47,125 nt of DNA from HGM04593 sp045612305 (GTDB lineage: Bacteria > Bacteroidota > Bacteroidia > Bacteroidales > Bacteroidaceae). Under the pieces are notes generated by a model. It made no database searches. It was not told the DNA's origin and worked only from the letters and a program-made list of their open reading frames with translations. Position numbers and translations under genes: made by a program. Positions 15,823 through 23,865 of this stretch are shown here, in pieces. The stretch spans positions 1 to 47,125 of the forward strand of contig JAZKYU010000031.1 of NCBI GenBank assembly GCA_045612305.1, written 5' to 3'. Position 1 is the first letter of the stretch. The number at the start of each line of letters is the position of its first letter.

Positions 15823-17490
15823 ATGAACCGTTTTTTCACATTTGCCGCCACACTGCTCATAAGTTGCACATCGCTTTTTGCACAAGGAAATTTACAAAAC
15901 AGCATATTGCCCAAGCCCCAAAAAACGACACAGGGACTTAAAAATTGTTACTTCGAAATTACTCCTAACACAAAGGTTATAGACCTTGTAAACGAGAACG
16001 GTACAGCACACGCTGTTGCCGAAATAAACCGCATTGCAATTTCCGTTTTTGGTAAAAAGTTCAAGAGCGACACTTCGGTTAAAAGCGCAGGTAACATCAT
16101 CATAAGACACGACGGTGGCCTCCCCAGCGAAGGTTACATACTCGACATAACCCCCGAGAACATCATAATACTCTGCAACGGAGGTGCAGGTGCCTTTTAC
16201 GCTGCACAAACCCTGAAACAACAGATACCCGTGCAGGCCTACGAGACTCCCCTCAACCTCAAGGCATTAAAACTACCCACTGTAAAGATTGAGGACAAGC
16301 CCCACTTTGCCTACCGCGGTTTTATGCTCGACTGCTCGCGTCACTTTTGGAGCGTGGAGACCATAAAAGAGATGCTCGACATACTTGCTATGCACAAGAT
16401 GAATCGCTTTCACTGGCACCTCACCGAAGACCAAGGCTGGCGCATAGAGATAAAAAAATACCCCCTGCTCACAAAAAAAGGCAGCTTGCGCGAGGAGACC
16501 ACTACCGGCCACAACGAAGGCTTCGACGGCATACCCTACGGCGGTTACTACACACAAAAAGATATAAAAGAGATTGTAAAATATGCCGAAGAGCGCTTCA
16601 TAACCATAATACCCGAGATTGAAATTCCCGGGCACTCACTTGGTGCTCTCTGCGCCTACCCCTGGCTGGGCTGTCGCGGTGAAGAGGGCAACTACAAGAC
16701 CTGGCCCATGTGGGGTGTATCGCCCCAAATAGCTTGCGCCGGCAAAGAGAGCACATTCAAATTTTGGGAGGATGTTCTAAAAGAGGTTATAGCACTCTTC
16801 CCCTCTGAATACATACACATAGGCGGCGACGAAGCTCCCCGCGACGAGTGGAAGGTGTGTGCAAACTGCCAAAAACGTATAGAGGAGAACGGGCTAAAAA
16901 ACGAAGCCGAGCTACAATCTTATGTGAACACACGCATAGAGAAATTCCTCAACGACAACGGCCGCAAGATGATAGGCTGGGACGAGATACTCGAGGGCGG
17001 TGTGTCGCAAAGCGCAACCATAATGTCGTGGCGAGGAGCATCGGGCGGCATAACAGCAGCGCGCAAGGGGAACTACGCCATTATGGCCCCCAACAGCCAC
17101 TGCTACCTCGACTACTACCAGACAACCGACCGTGTTGACGAGCCCGACGCTATAGGCGGTTATGTACCCTTGCACAAAACCTATGAGCTTAACCCCTACG
17201 ACAAGCTCACACCGGAGGAGCAAGAATACATACTCGGCGTGCAGGGCAACTTGTGGTGCGAATATATACCCACCCCTATGCAGTTGCAATATATGGCCCT
17301 GCCTCGTTTGAGCGCCATCGCCGAGATAGGCTGGAGCAACCCCGCCCCCGAAGACAAAGACACAAAAGAGTTTATAGGCCGTGCCAAAAACCTGTCGCGC
17401 TACTACTCTGTGTTCGGGTGGAACTTCGCCAAACACTTCTACGAAGGTGTATCGCTTACCCCCGAGGAGAGAAAAACCAAAGGGCGGTAA
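15823..17490 (+). CDS. GH20 beta-N-acetylhexosaminidase, exported
   Basis: Removes terminal GlcNAc or GalNAc from glycans by substrate-assisted catalysis. 555 residues: signal peptide (MNRFFTFAATLLISCTSLFAQ; either cleavage after FAQ or a lipobox at Cys15), an N-terminal GH20b domain to about 150, then the barrel with FRGFMLDCSRHFW-like opening, HWHLTEDQGWR near 190 and the catalytic pair D336-E337 in HIGGDEAP. A late EYIPTPMQLQYMALPRLSA segment matches the family. Divergent from the sugar kinase and next to the sulfatase, it probably releases the hexosamine after desulfation. Ends at a terminator. Confidence 0.94.
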   Translation: MNRFFTFAATLLISCTSLFAQGNLQNSILPKPQKTTQGLKNCYFEITPNTKVIDLVNENGTAHAVAEINRIAISVFGKKFKSDTSVKSAGNIIIRHDGGLPSEGYILDITPENIIILCNGGAGAFYAAQTLKQQIPVQAYETPLNLKALKLPTVKIEDKPHFAYRGFMLDCSRHFWSVETIKEMLDILAMHKMNRFHWHLTEDQGWRIEIKKYPLLTKKGSLREETTTGHNEGFDGIPYGGYYTQKDIKEIVKYAEERFITIIPEIEIPGHSLGALCAYPWLGCRGEEGNYKTWPMWGVSPQIACAGKESTFKFWEDVLKEVIALFPSEYIHIGGDEAPRDEWKVCANCQKRIEENGLKNEAELQSYVNTRIEKFLNDNGRKMIGWDEILEGGVSQSATIMSWRGASGGITAARKGNYAIMAPNSHCYLDYYQTTDRVDEPDAIGGYVPLHKTYELNPYDKLTPEEQEYILGVQGNLWCEYIPTPMQLQYMALPRLSAIAEIGWSNPAPEDKDTKEFIGRAKNLSRYYSVFGWNFAKHFYEGVSLTPEERKTKGR

Positions 17491-17500
17491 ACACAAACAT

Positions 17501-17540
17501 AAAAAACAGAGGTTGCTTTTAACGGCAACCTCTGTTTTTT
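17501..17540 (+). terminator. terminator between GH20 and a lipoprotein gene
   Basis: Stem AAAAAACAGAGGTTGC / GCAACCTCTGTTTTTT with loop TTTTAACG. Its right end touches the stop codon of the convergent lipoprotein gene, so it probably serves both directions. Confidence 0.85.
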
Positions 17541-17868
17541 ATTGTTTCAACTTTCTGCGTTTCTCGGCAGCAGCCTTGCTCACCGAGTTGTGAGCCTTTA
17601 TGCGACGTTCACGCAGTTTTTTCGTTTTCTTTTCAACTTCCCCCCTGGATATTCGCAGTTTGTCGGCCTCCTCGGCGTTCTCTTTTGTTAGCTGGCTTAT
17701 ATCCTCTCTAAACATCCTTACCACAGCATTAACCTCTTTAACCGAGGTCGCAGCCTCAATACGTTCTTTCGCGTCGTCGCACAAATCCTCATATTGGTCG
17801 ATATAAGAATTTCCACAAGAGATGAATAAAAGAAGCGATAACGCCCACAGTAAATTTCTTTTTCTCAT
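17539..17868 (-). CDS. small lipoprotein with charged helix, unknown function
   Basis: A 109-residue lipoprotein: MRKRNLLWALSLLLFISC with lipobox Cys18, then an almost wholly helical, highly charged body (KERIEAATSVKEVNAVVRMF, and a Lys/Arg-rich end). This shape suits an elongated periplasmic helix or coiled coil. The ATG at 17868 was chosen because it starts a proper lipoprotein signal; a 16-codon upstream extension would bury it. Transcribed alone towards the GH20 gene. No family recognised. Confidence 0.7.
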   Translation of the reverse strand: MRKRNLLWALSLLLFISCGNSYIDQYEDLCDDAKERIEAATSVKEVNAVVRMFREDISQLTKENAEEADKLRISRGEVEKKTKKLRERRIKAHNSVSKAAAEKRRKLKQ

Positions 17869-17902
17869 ATGTTTTATACCTTTATTCACAAATTTCACAC
17901 CG

Positions 17903-17934
17903 CGAATATAGCGCATATTTCACAAACACACCAA
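17903..17934 (-). promoter_or_regulatory. promoter of the small lipoprotein gene
   Basis: Minus strand: TTG at 17932-17934, 21-base spacer, TATATTCG at 17903-17910, 34 bases before the ATG. Confidence 0.45.
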
Positions 17935-18016
17935 CCATTTATTAAATAAATTCACTCGCACCGCATACTATAGAATAAAAACAACCTGCATCGACCGTTT
18001 TTTTGAATAAATTGTT

Positions 18017-18024
18017 TAATTTTG
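18017..18024 (+). promoter_or_regulatory. -7 element TAATTTTG of the esterase gene
   Basis: Exact TAnnTTTG match 24 bases before the ATG at 18049. No -33 at normal spacing. Confidence 0.5.
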
Positions 18025-18048
18025 TCGACACCCCAAAAACGAACAACT

Positions 18049-20142
18049 ATGAGAAGAGCCCTGCTATTCACCCTTGCGGTAATGTTTGTAATATCCATAA
18101 ACTGCGCACAAGAGAAAACAAAGGTAGCCTGCATAGGCAACAGCGTAACATACGGCTACGGGCATAAATCACCCGCCGCGACATCGTACCCCGCACAGCT
18201 AGGCAAGTTGCTAGGCGAGGGTTACATCGTGGGCAATTTTGGAAAGTCGGGAGCTACCCTCCTCGACAAAGGACACCGCCCCTACAAAGAGCAGGACGAG
18301 TACAAGGCTGCGCTAGAGTTTGCCCCAGACCTTGCCATAATTCACCTTGGACTCAACGACACCGACCCACGCAACTGGCCCAACCACCGCGACAGCTTCA
18401 TCCCCAACTATCTATCTCTTGTAGACACCCTGCGTGCCATAAACCCCGACATTAAAATATGGGTATGCCGCATGACCCCCATATTTCACTGGCACAAGAG
18501 ATTTAAGAGTGGTACACGCGACTGGTATTGGCAGATACAAAGCGCCATAGAGGATGTTGCCGAGATTGCAAATGTGGAGCTCATCGACCTGCAAGAAACA
18601 CTCTACCACCGCCCCGACCTTATGCCCGACGCTCTGCACCCCAACGAAGAGGGCGCCACCATACTTGCCAAGAGGGTATATTCGGCCATAACAGGAGATT
18701 TTGGCGGGCAGCTTGCGCTACCAGCAATTTACAGCGACAATATGGTCGTTCAGCAGGGCGAGCCTTTCACCTTACGCGGCACTGCCGATGCGGGAGAGAA
18801 GATTACAGCACGCCTTGGCAAGCAGAAACTGAAAACCACAGCTGCGAGCAACGGCAAGTGGGAGGTAACCTTCAAACCCTTGAAAGCCGACGGCACACCC
18901 CTCGCCCTCACCGTGGAGAGCAAAAAGGAAAAGATAACACTCAAAAATATTGTAGCCGGTGAGGTGTGGCTCTGTTCGGGGCAGTCCAATATGGCTTTTA
19001 TGGTTAAAGAGAGTTCCCACAAAGAGGAGAGCCTCAAAACGTGCGAAACAAAAAACATACGCATCTACAACATGAAACCCCGCGTCTACACCGATAATAT
19101 AGAGTGGGACGAGGCCGACCTAAACGCGATAAACAAGCACAACTACTACCTTCCCACGCTGTGGCAGCCTGCAACCCAAGAGAGTGTAGACAACTTCTCG
19201 GCCGTGGCCTACCACTTTGGCGCTATGCTTGCCGACTCTCTCGGCGTACCTGTGGGACTCATATGCAACGCGGTAGGGGGCGCACCTGCCGAAGCCTTCA
19301 TCGACCGCAAAACACTTGAGTGGCACCCGCAGTTGGTCGACATACTTTATAATTGGAAAGAGAACGACATGGTGCAAGATTGGTGCCGTGGGCGTGCTGC
19401 AAAAAACATTAAAAAGAGCAACACCCCCTTACAACGCCACCCCTACGAGCCTGCCTACCTGCACGAAACAGGCATAGCACCCATAGCCTCATACCCCATA
19501 AAAGGTGTCATATGGTACCAAGGCGAGTCGAATGCTCACAACACAGAGTTGCACGAAACCATCTTCCCCACCCTTGTAAAAAGCTGGCGAACAACATGGA
19601 ATAAAGAGAGCCTGCCTTTCTACTTTGTACAGCTATCGAGCATAGAACGCCCGTCGTGGCCACATTTTCGCAACTCACAACGCCGCCTTGCCGACACTAT
19701 AGAAAACTGCGCGTTTGCAGTGTCGAGCGACAAAGGCGATAAGTGGGACGTGCACCCCAAGAATAAAAAGCCCATAGGCGAGCGCCTTGCACGACAAGCG
19801 TTGCACCACACATACGGGAAAAAACATATCACCCCCTGCGGCCCTACCATAAAGAAAGCCGAGCGAAAGGGTAACTCCATAATACTCACCTTTGCCCACG
19901 CACAAGGGTTGAAGAGCAGCGACGGCGAGCCCCTGCGCACATTTGAGGTAGCCGGCAAAAAGGGCATCTTCTACCCTGCCGAAACGGTTGAGATTATCGA
20001 TGGAGGGAGAATAAAAGTTAGGTCGTGCGAGGTTAAAGCACCCTACCGCGTGCGTTACGGTTGGCAACCCTACACCACCGCCAACCTTGTAAACAGCGAG
20101 GGGCTGCCCGCAAGCACTTTTGAAATTCACACCGAAGATTAA
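18049..20142 (+). CDS. two-domain exported sialate O-acetylesterase (SGNH + SASA)
   Basis: 697 residues with a signal peptide ending near NCAQ. Residues ~22-220 are a GDSL/SGNH hydrolase: GNSVTYG (block I, nucleophile Ser), FGKSGATL, GLND and DALHPN (Asp-His). Residues ~225-690 are a second esterase of the sialate O-acetylesterase (SASA) family: CSGQSNMAF with its nucleophile, IWYQGESNA, and WDVHPKNKKPIGERLA with a DxHP-type dyad. Both active sites look intact. Double-domain enzymes of this kind in Bacteroidales remove O-acetyl groups from sialic acids; carbohydrate acetyl-esterase activity on another glycan is possible. The start was set at MRRALLF, where the signal peptide begins. Confidence 0.88.
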   Translation: MRRALLFTLAVMFVISINCAQEKTKVACIGNSVTYGYGHKSPAATSYPAQLGKLLGEGYIVGNFGKSGATLLDKGHRPYKEQDEYKAALEFAPDLAIIHLGLNDTDPRNWPNHRDSFIPNYLSLVDTLRAINPDIKIWVCRMTPIFHWHKRFKSGTRDWYWQIQSAIEDVAEIANVELIDLQETLYHRPDLMPDALHPNEEGATILAKRVYSAITGDFGGQLALPAIYSDNMVVQQGEPFTLRGTADAGEKITARLGKQKLKTTAASNGKWEVTFKPLKADGTPLALTVESKKEKITLKNIVAGEVWLCSGQSNMAFMVKESSHKEESLKTCETKNIRIYNMKPRVYTDNIEWDEADLNAINKHNYYLPTLWQPATQESVDNFSAVAYHFGAMLADSLGVPVGLICNAVGGAPAEAFIDRKTLEWHPQLVDILYNWKENDMVQDWCRGRAAKNIKKSNTPLQRHPYEPAYLHETGIAPIASYPIKGVIWYQGESNAHNTELHETIFPTLVKSWRTTWNKESLPFYFVQLSSIERPSWPHFRNSQRRLADTIENCAFAVSSDKGDKWDVHPKNKKPIGERLARQALHHTYGKKHITPCGPTIKKAERKGNSIILTFAHAQGLKSSDGEPLRTFEVAGKKGIFYPAETVEIIDGGRIKVRSCEVKAPYRVRYGWQPYTTANLVNSEGLPASTFEIHTED

Positions 20143-20169
20143 AATACACCCTTCACACCACTAATACTA

Positions 20170-20213
20170 TATGCTAAGAAGTTTCACCCCAAACTTCTTA
20201 GCATACTTTTTTT
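20170..20213 (+). terminator. terminator of the esterase gene
   Basis: Perfect 15-bp stem TATGCTAAGAAGTTT / AAACTTCTTAGCATA with loop CACCCC, followed by CTTTTTTT. Confidence 0.9.
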
Positions 20214-20274
20214 AACAGCACAACATTGTTTCATTATTTTTACCATCTTTCTTCTTTTTTTAACTACCAAACAT

Positions 20275-20282
20275 TATCTTTG
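20275..20282 (+). promoter_or_regulatory. -7 element TATCTTTG
   Basis: Exact TAnnTTTG match only ten bases before the next ATG, implying an almost leaderless transcript. No -33 TTG. Confidence 0.5.
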
Positions 20283-20292
20283 TTTCGAGGTT

Positions 20293-20646
20293 ATGAGACA
20301 GGTGTTAAAATATATCATTCCGTTGATTTGCATTATCGCCCTATGGGGTAATGCCGATGTTCCGTCACAACAACCCACGCACACATCCGAAACCTTTACA
20401 CTCTCGGAAACAAGTGTAGAATATTCCACTACAGACTATTTCACCATAACAACAACTGCGCACTTGCTAAACGCACCCCGCAGAACAACCATAAGCCGAA
20501 ACAAACTTTACACCACGGCCATAAGTGTGTGCCGTGTTCTAAACCTCGAGAGGAGATTCAGCAATAACCCTTGTGCGAGGTATTACGCGCATCTTTTTAC
20601 AGAGCCCGACGATCGTTTCATCAGGTATCGTAAACTCATCATTTAG
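20293..20646 (+). CDS. small exported protein, unknown function
   Basis: A 117-residue protein with a hydrophobic start (MRQVLKYIIPLICIIALWGNA) that looks like a signal peptide or anchor, then a Thr/Ser-rich stretch (about residues 28-75, many T, S and no Cys) and a basic Arg/Asn-rich end. No motif or family is recognised. It follows a strong terminator and has its own -7 element so close that the mRNA would have almost no leader. Composition is plain and the reading could be a chance frame, hence the moderate confidence. Confidence 0.45.
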   Translation: MRQVLKYIIPLICIIALWGNADVPSQQPTHTSETFTLSETSVEYSTTDYFTITTTAHLLNAPRRTTISRNKLYTTAISVCRVLNLERRFSNNPCARYYAHLFTEPDDRFIRYRKLII

Positions 20647-20762
20647 CAATCTAAATATATTATTGTTGTGCGGTGTCTTCAATAGAGGAGTCACCGCTCG
20701 ACTGCGTGCGCACCAAGCACCCGTTTCTCAACCCTAAACCACTAAAAGCTAAATGATAAAAT

Positions 20763-21215
20763 ATGGAAAATTTAGATAACAAATTCACTAGAACACATTC
20801 AACAAAAGACATTATAACAGGAATCTCATTCATAGTTGCAGGCATCATTCTTGCCACCCTACCGACAAACGCTTCGCTAAACCTTATGGGATATTTACTC
20901 ACACCCATAGGCTTTGTGCTGCTTTTTGCCTTGAAAAGCAACTACAAACTCCAGGGCTATAGTGAAGTCTTTCACAAGAAGGAATATTACTTTCCAGACA
21001 ACACAAAAGAGGCGCTTCTTGCAGCAATAAACACAAACCCGATAGCCATCGACACTGCCGAGATGGGACACGGCAACACTATGCGCCTTGTCGTCTATTA
21101 CAGCAAAAAGTCGCAAAAAGCCTTTCTGCAATTATCGGAATATATACCCTATAAATATGAAACCTGTTCCGAGATATTTGAACACAGCATAAACGAAATA
21201 AATAATTTAATTTAA
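20763..21215 (+). CDS. membrane protein upstream of the Na/Pi transporter, unknown function
   Basis: A 150-residue protein. Two hydrophobic segments (about 17-35 and 40-57, with GISFIVAGIILATLP and LLTPIGFVLLFALK) are followed by a soluble domain of about 90 residues. It ends five bases before the start of the Na/Pi cotransporter gene, so the two are almost certainly cotranscribed and probably translationally coupled. No family is recognised. A helper or regulator of the transporter would fit the position, but this is inference from location only. Confidence 0.7.
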   Translation: MENLDNKFTRTHSTKDIITGISFIVAGIILATLPTNASLNLMGYLLTPIGFVLLFALKSNYKLQGYSEVFHKKEYYFPDNTKEALLAAINTNPIAIDTAEMGHGNTMRLVVYYSKKSQKAFLQLSEYIPYKYETCSEIFEHSINEINNLI

Positions 21216-21220
21216 CGACT

Positions 21221-22975
21221 ATGGATTTAATGCAAATATTCACTCTGCTCGGAGCACTGGGTATGTTCCTTTATGGTATGAACCTCATGAGTTCCGGGTT
21301 GCAAAAAGCATCGGGCAACAAATTGCGCAGCCTGCTATCGGCAATGACATCAAACCCCTTGAAAGGCGTATTGACGGGGCTTGGTATCACATCAATCATT
21401 CAATCATCGTCGGCAACAACAGTGATGGTTGTGGGCTTCGTAAATGCAGGCCTGCTCACCCTTGCGCAAGCCATAGGTGTTATTATGGGAGCCAACATAG
21501 GCACCACGGTAACCGCCTGGTTGGTGTCGTGGCTCGGATTCAAGGCCGATATATCTATTCTTGCCGTGCCCTTAATGGCCTTTGGTTTTCTCTTTTCTAT
21601 ATCAAAAAAGGAGAAAAGAAGAAACATCGGAGAACTCATCGTGGGCTTCAGTCTTTTGTTTATAGGCCTTGGGCTTATGAAGGAGGCTGTGCCGACGCTC
21701 GATGAAACACATCTTGGTTTTGTTACCGAGTGGGCCGCCCACGGCTTTGGCTCGGTGCTCATATTCCTTCTTTTCGGCACGGTGCTCACACTTATTCTAC
21801 AATCATCATCGGCTACAATGGCCATCACCCTCATTATGTTGAGTATGGGATGTATTCCCTTTGAAATGGCTTGCGCTATGGTGCTTGGCGAGAACATAGG
21901 AACCACCATTACGGCCAACATAGCAGCCTCGGTGGGTAACACTCTGTCGAAAAGAGCTGCAATGTCCCACACTATATTCAACGTGTTTGGTGTTTTGTGG
22001 GCTTTGGCGCTGTATAAGCCGTTCCTTTACCTTATAGGACTTATAACGGAAGCCCTGTTTGGCCTTCCCAACCCTGCCGCCGAAGATTTTTCCGTGCCCC
22101 AAGTCGCTGCAGGAAGCGAAGGAGCTGCACTATCGCCCGAAAGCATTGCCGCCCTATATGGTCTTTCTATGCTACACACTCTCTTTAACACAATAAACAC
22201 CTGCATTCTCATATGGTTTATACCGGTTATTGAAAAAATGGTGACATTTATCATAAAAGCACCAGCCAACCAAGAGAGCGAAGTTTTCAGGCTCAAATAT
22301 ATATCGGCAGGCCCTGTTGCCACACCCGAGCTTGCAACCGAAGAAGCTTTTGAAGAGATTATACATTTTGCCCAAATATCAAAGAAAGGGCTTGGCTATG
22401 CCAAGGAGGCTATAGGCGAAACAAACCCCGATAAGATTGAAGAGTTGAGGGGAAAACTTGTAAAGTATGAGGAGATATCAGACCGCATTGAGTTCGAGAT
22501 TGCATCCTTCCTCAACGCTGTGTCGGCTGCTGAGATAAGCAACGACACGGCGGTAAAAGTGAATGCAATGTATAAAATAATAGGAGAACTTGAGTCGCTT
22601 GGCGACTCGGGCGAGGCCATCAGCCGCATACTATCGAGAAGAGATATTCACAAAAAAACCTTCGACAACGAAACAAAAAAGAAACTCGAAGATATGGTCG
22701 CAGCCGTTGAGCAGGCCTACAGCACAATGATATGCAACCTTGCAGCAGCCCACAAGGGAGAACTTGCAGATATTTCAAACGCCTACAATGCCGAAGAGCG
22801 CATTAACAGCCTTCGCAACCACTTGCGAGACTATGAGATAGAAGAGCTCGAAAACAACAGAAAGAACTACCAGACAACAGTCTATTATATGGACATTGTG
22901 AACGAGTTAGAGCGTATGGGCGACTTCATAATAAACATATCGCAAGACCTGGAACAGGCATTTATACACAAATAA
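21221..22975 (+). CDS. Na/Pi cotransporter family protein with PhoU-like tail
   Basis: A 584-residue type II sodium/phosphate cotransporter-like protein. The membrane part (about 1-345) contains two inverted-repeat cores, each with the signature QSSSAT (near residues 67 and 196), and the C-terminal ~200 residues form charged helices of PhoU type, ending near MDIVNELERMGDFIINISQ. The family moves phosphate with Na+ in some bacteria; the tail may sense or regulate. It follows the unknown membrane protein by five bases and ends at a hairpin terminator. Confidence 0.9.
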   Translation: MDLMQIFTLLGALGMFLYGMNLMSSGLQKASGNKLRSLLSAMTSNPLKGVLTGLGITSIIQSSSATTVMVVGFVNAGLLTLAQAIGVIMGANIGTTVTAWLVSWLGFKADISILAVPLMAFGFLFSISKKEKRRNIGELIVGFSLLFIGLGLMKEAVPTLDETHLGFVTEWAAHGFGSVLIFLLFGTVLTLILQSSSATMAITLIMLSMGCIPFEMACAMVLGENIGTTITANIAASVGNTLSKRAAMSHTIFNVFGVLWALALYKPFLYLIGLITEALFGLPNPAAEDFSVPQVAAGSEGAALSPESIAALYGLSMLHTLFNTINTCILIWFIPVIEKMVTFIIKAPANQESEVFRLKYISAGPVATPELATEEAFEEIIHFAQISKKGLGYAKEAIGETNPDKIEELRGKLVKYEEISDRIEFEIASFLNAVSAAEISNDTAVKVNAMYKIIGELESLGDSGEAISRILSRRDIHKKTFDNETKKKLEDMVAAVEQAYSTMICNLAAAHKGELADISNAYNAEERINSLRNHLRDYEIEELENNRKNYQTTVYYMDIVNELERMGDFIINISQDLEQAFIHK

Positions 22976-23005
22976 TTAGGCCTGCAGACAACACAAAAAG
23001 GTCCC

Positions 23006-23019
23006 GATGTTGCAACATC
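23006..23019. repeat. 14-bp perfect palindrome
   Basis: GATGTTGCAACATC, a perfect dyad in the convergent gap after the Na/Pi gene. It could be a weak hairpin or a protein-binding site; nothing else supports either. Confidence 0.4.
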
Positions 23020-23042
23020 TGCTGAATTCTTTGAACCTCACA

Positions 23043-23088
23043 AAAATCCCCATAGCATAGTGCAAATGCAGCTAACTATGGGGATTTT
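23043..23088 (+). terminator. terminator of the Na/Pi operon
   Basis: 13-bp stem AAAATCCCCATAG / CTATGGGGATTTT around a 20-base loop. The A-run and T-run on the two sides allow use from both directions. Confidence 0.75.
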
Positions 23089-23125
23089 ATAGTTGAAACC
23101 AAATCTACTATTGAAGTGAATGCAG

Positions 23126-23854
23126 TTAATAGGTTGCCTGCTTACCTGTACCGTGGCAATTGAAGCAACGCCCTCTTCCATTGCACGAGCCACAGTTTAT
23201 CCAACTCTGGTTTCCAGTGCCTATATAGTAACCAGTATCTTGCCAAGAGCCACCAGTGCCACGACAAGATGAGCAAGTTCCTGAACCACGACAAAAGGAG
23301 CAAGCCTTATCTGTATGACTAGACCTTGATTCGTTGTAGTTCTGTTGAGAGTTACTGCTACCGCCACCGTAACCTCCGCTGTTCATTCTAGCGTTGAGAT
23401 TCCGGATCGCTTGTTGATAGTTGTCGAAATCCGCCTTGGTCGTAAATTGGTTGTACTCAGTATAATTGCCGGCTGTCTGATATCGTATTTTGCTCCAATT
23501 TTTGAATATCACTATTGTGCGTCCGTGGATATTGTCTTTCCATACCATAGCATTGAATTGCCCCCATGCGGGTTGAAATGTTCCCTCTCTGAAAAGTATA
23601 CGATCGGAAGTTTCATCAACATAGCGGAAAAGACCGAACATACCGCCAACACTGCAACGTATCATCTTCGCACCATCTGCATAGTATAAATGGAGCGAAA
23701 GAACTCCACCTTTGCCATTATTGTTTTTAACATAAAAGGTTTGCTGGGCGGGAAATGTTCCCGTCTGTGGAGCGAGACGGCGATTTGCAGATTGTGCATA
23801 GCCAATGTTTATAGAGGCAAGCAACAAACAGAGCGAAAAAAGCAATCTTTTCAT
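23126..23854 (-). CDS. exported protein with DnaJ-type zinc-finger repeats
   Basis: 242 residues: signal peptide (MKRLLFSLCLLLASINIGYAQ), a middle domain of about 130 residues without a recognised family, a Gly/Ser/Asn-rich linker near 160-185, and a C-terminal cysteine-rich region with four CxxCxGxG-like repeats (CSFCRGSG, CSSCRGTG, CGSCNGRG, CFNCHGTG), which in DnaJ bind two zinc ions. There is no J domain. It begins 11 bases after the kbl stop and may be cotranscribed with kbl. A second exported protein with the same repeat type lies at 42165-42779. Function unknown; a zinc-dependent exported scaffold or chaperone is a guess. Confidence 0.8.
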   Translation of the reverse strand: MKRLLFSLCLLLASINIGYAQSANRRLAPQTGTFPAQQTFYVKNNNGKGGVLSLHLYYADGAKMIRCSVGGMFGLFRYVDETSDRILFREGTFQPAWGQFNAMVWKDNIHGRTIVIFKNWSKIRYQTAGNYTEYNQFTTKADFDNYQQAIRNLNARMNSGGYGGGSSNSQQNYNESRSSHTDKACSFCRGSGTCSSCRGTGGSWQDTGYYIGTGNQSWINCGSCNGRGRCFNCHGTGKQATY

Positions 23855-23865
23855 AGTAATTTTAT

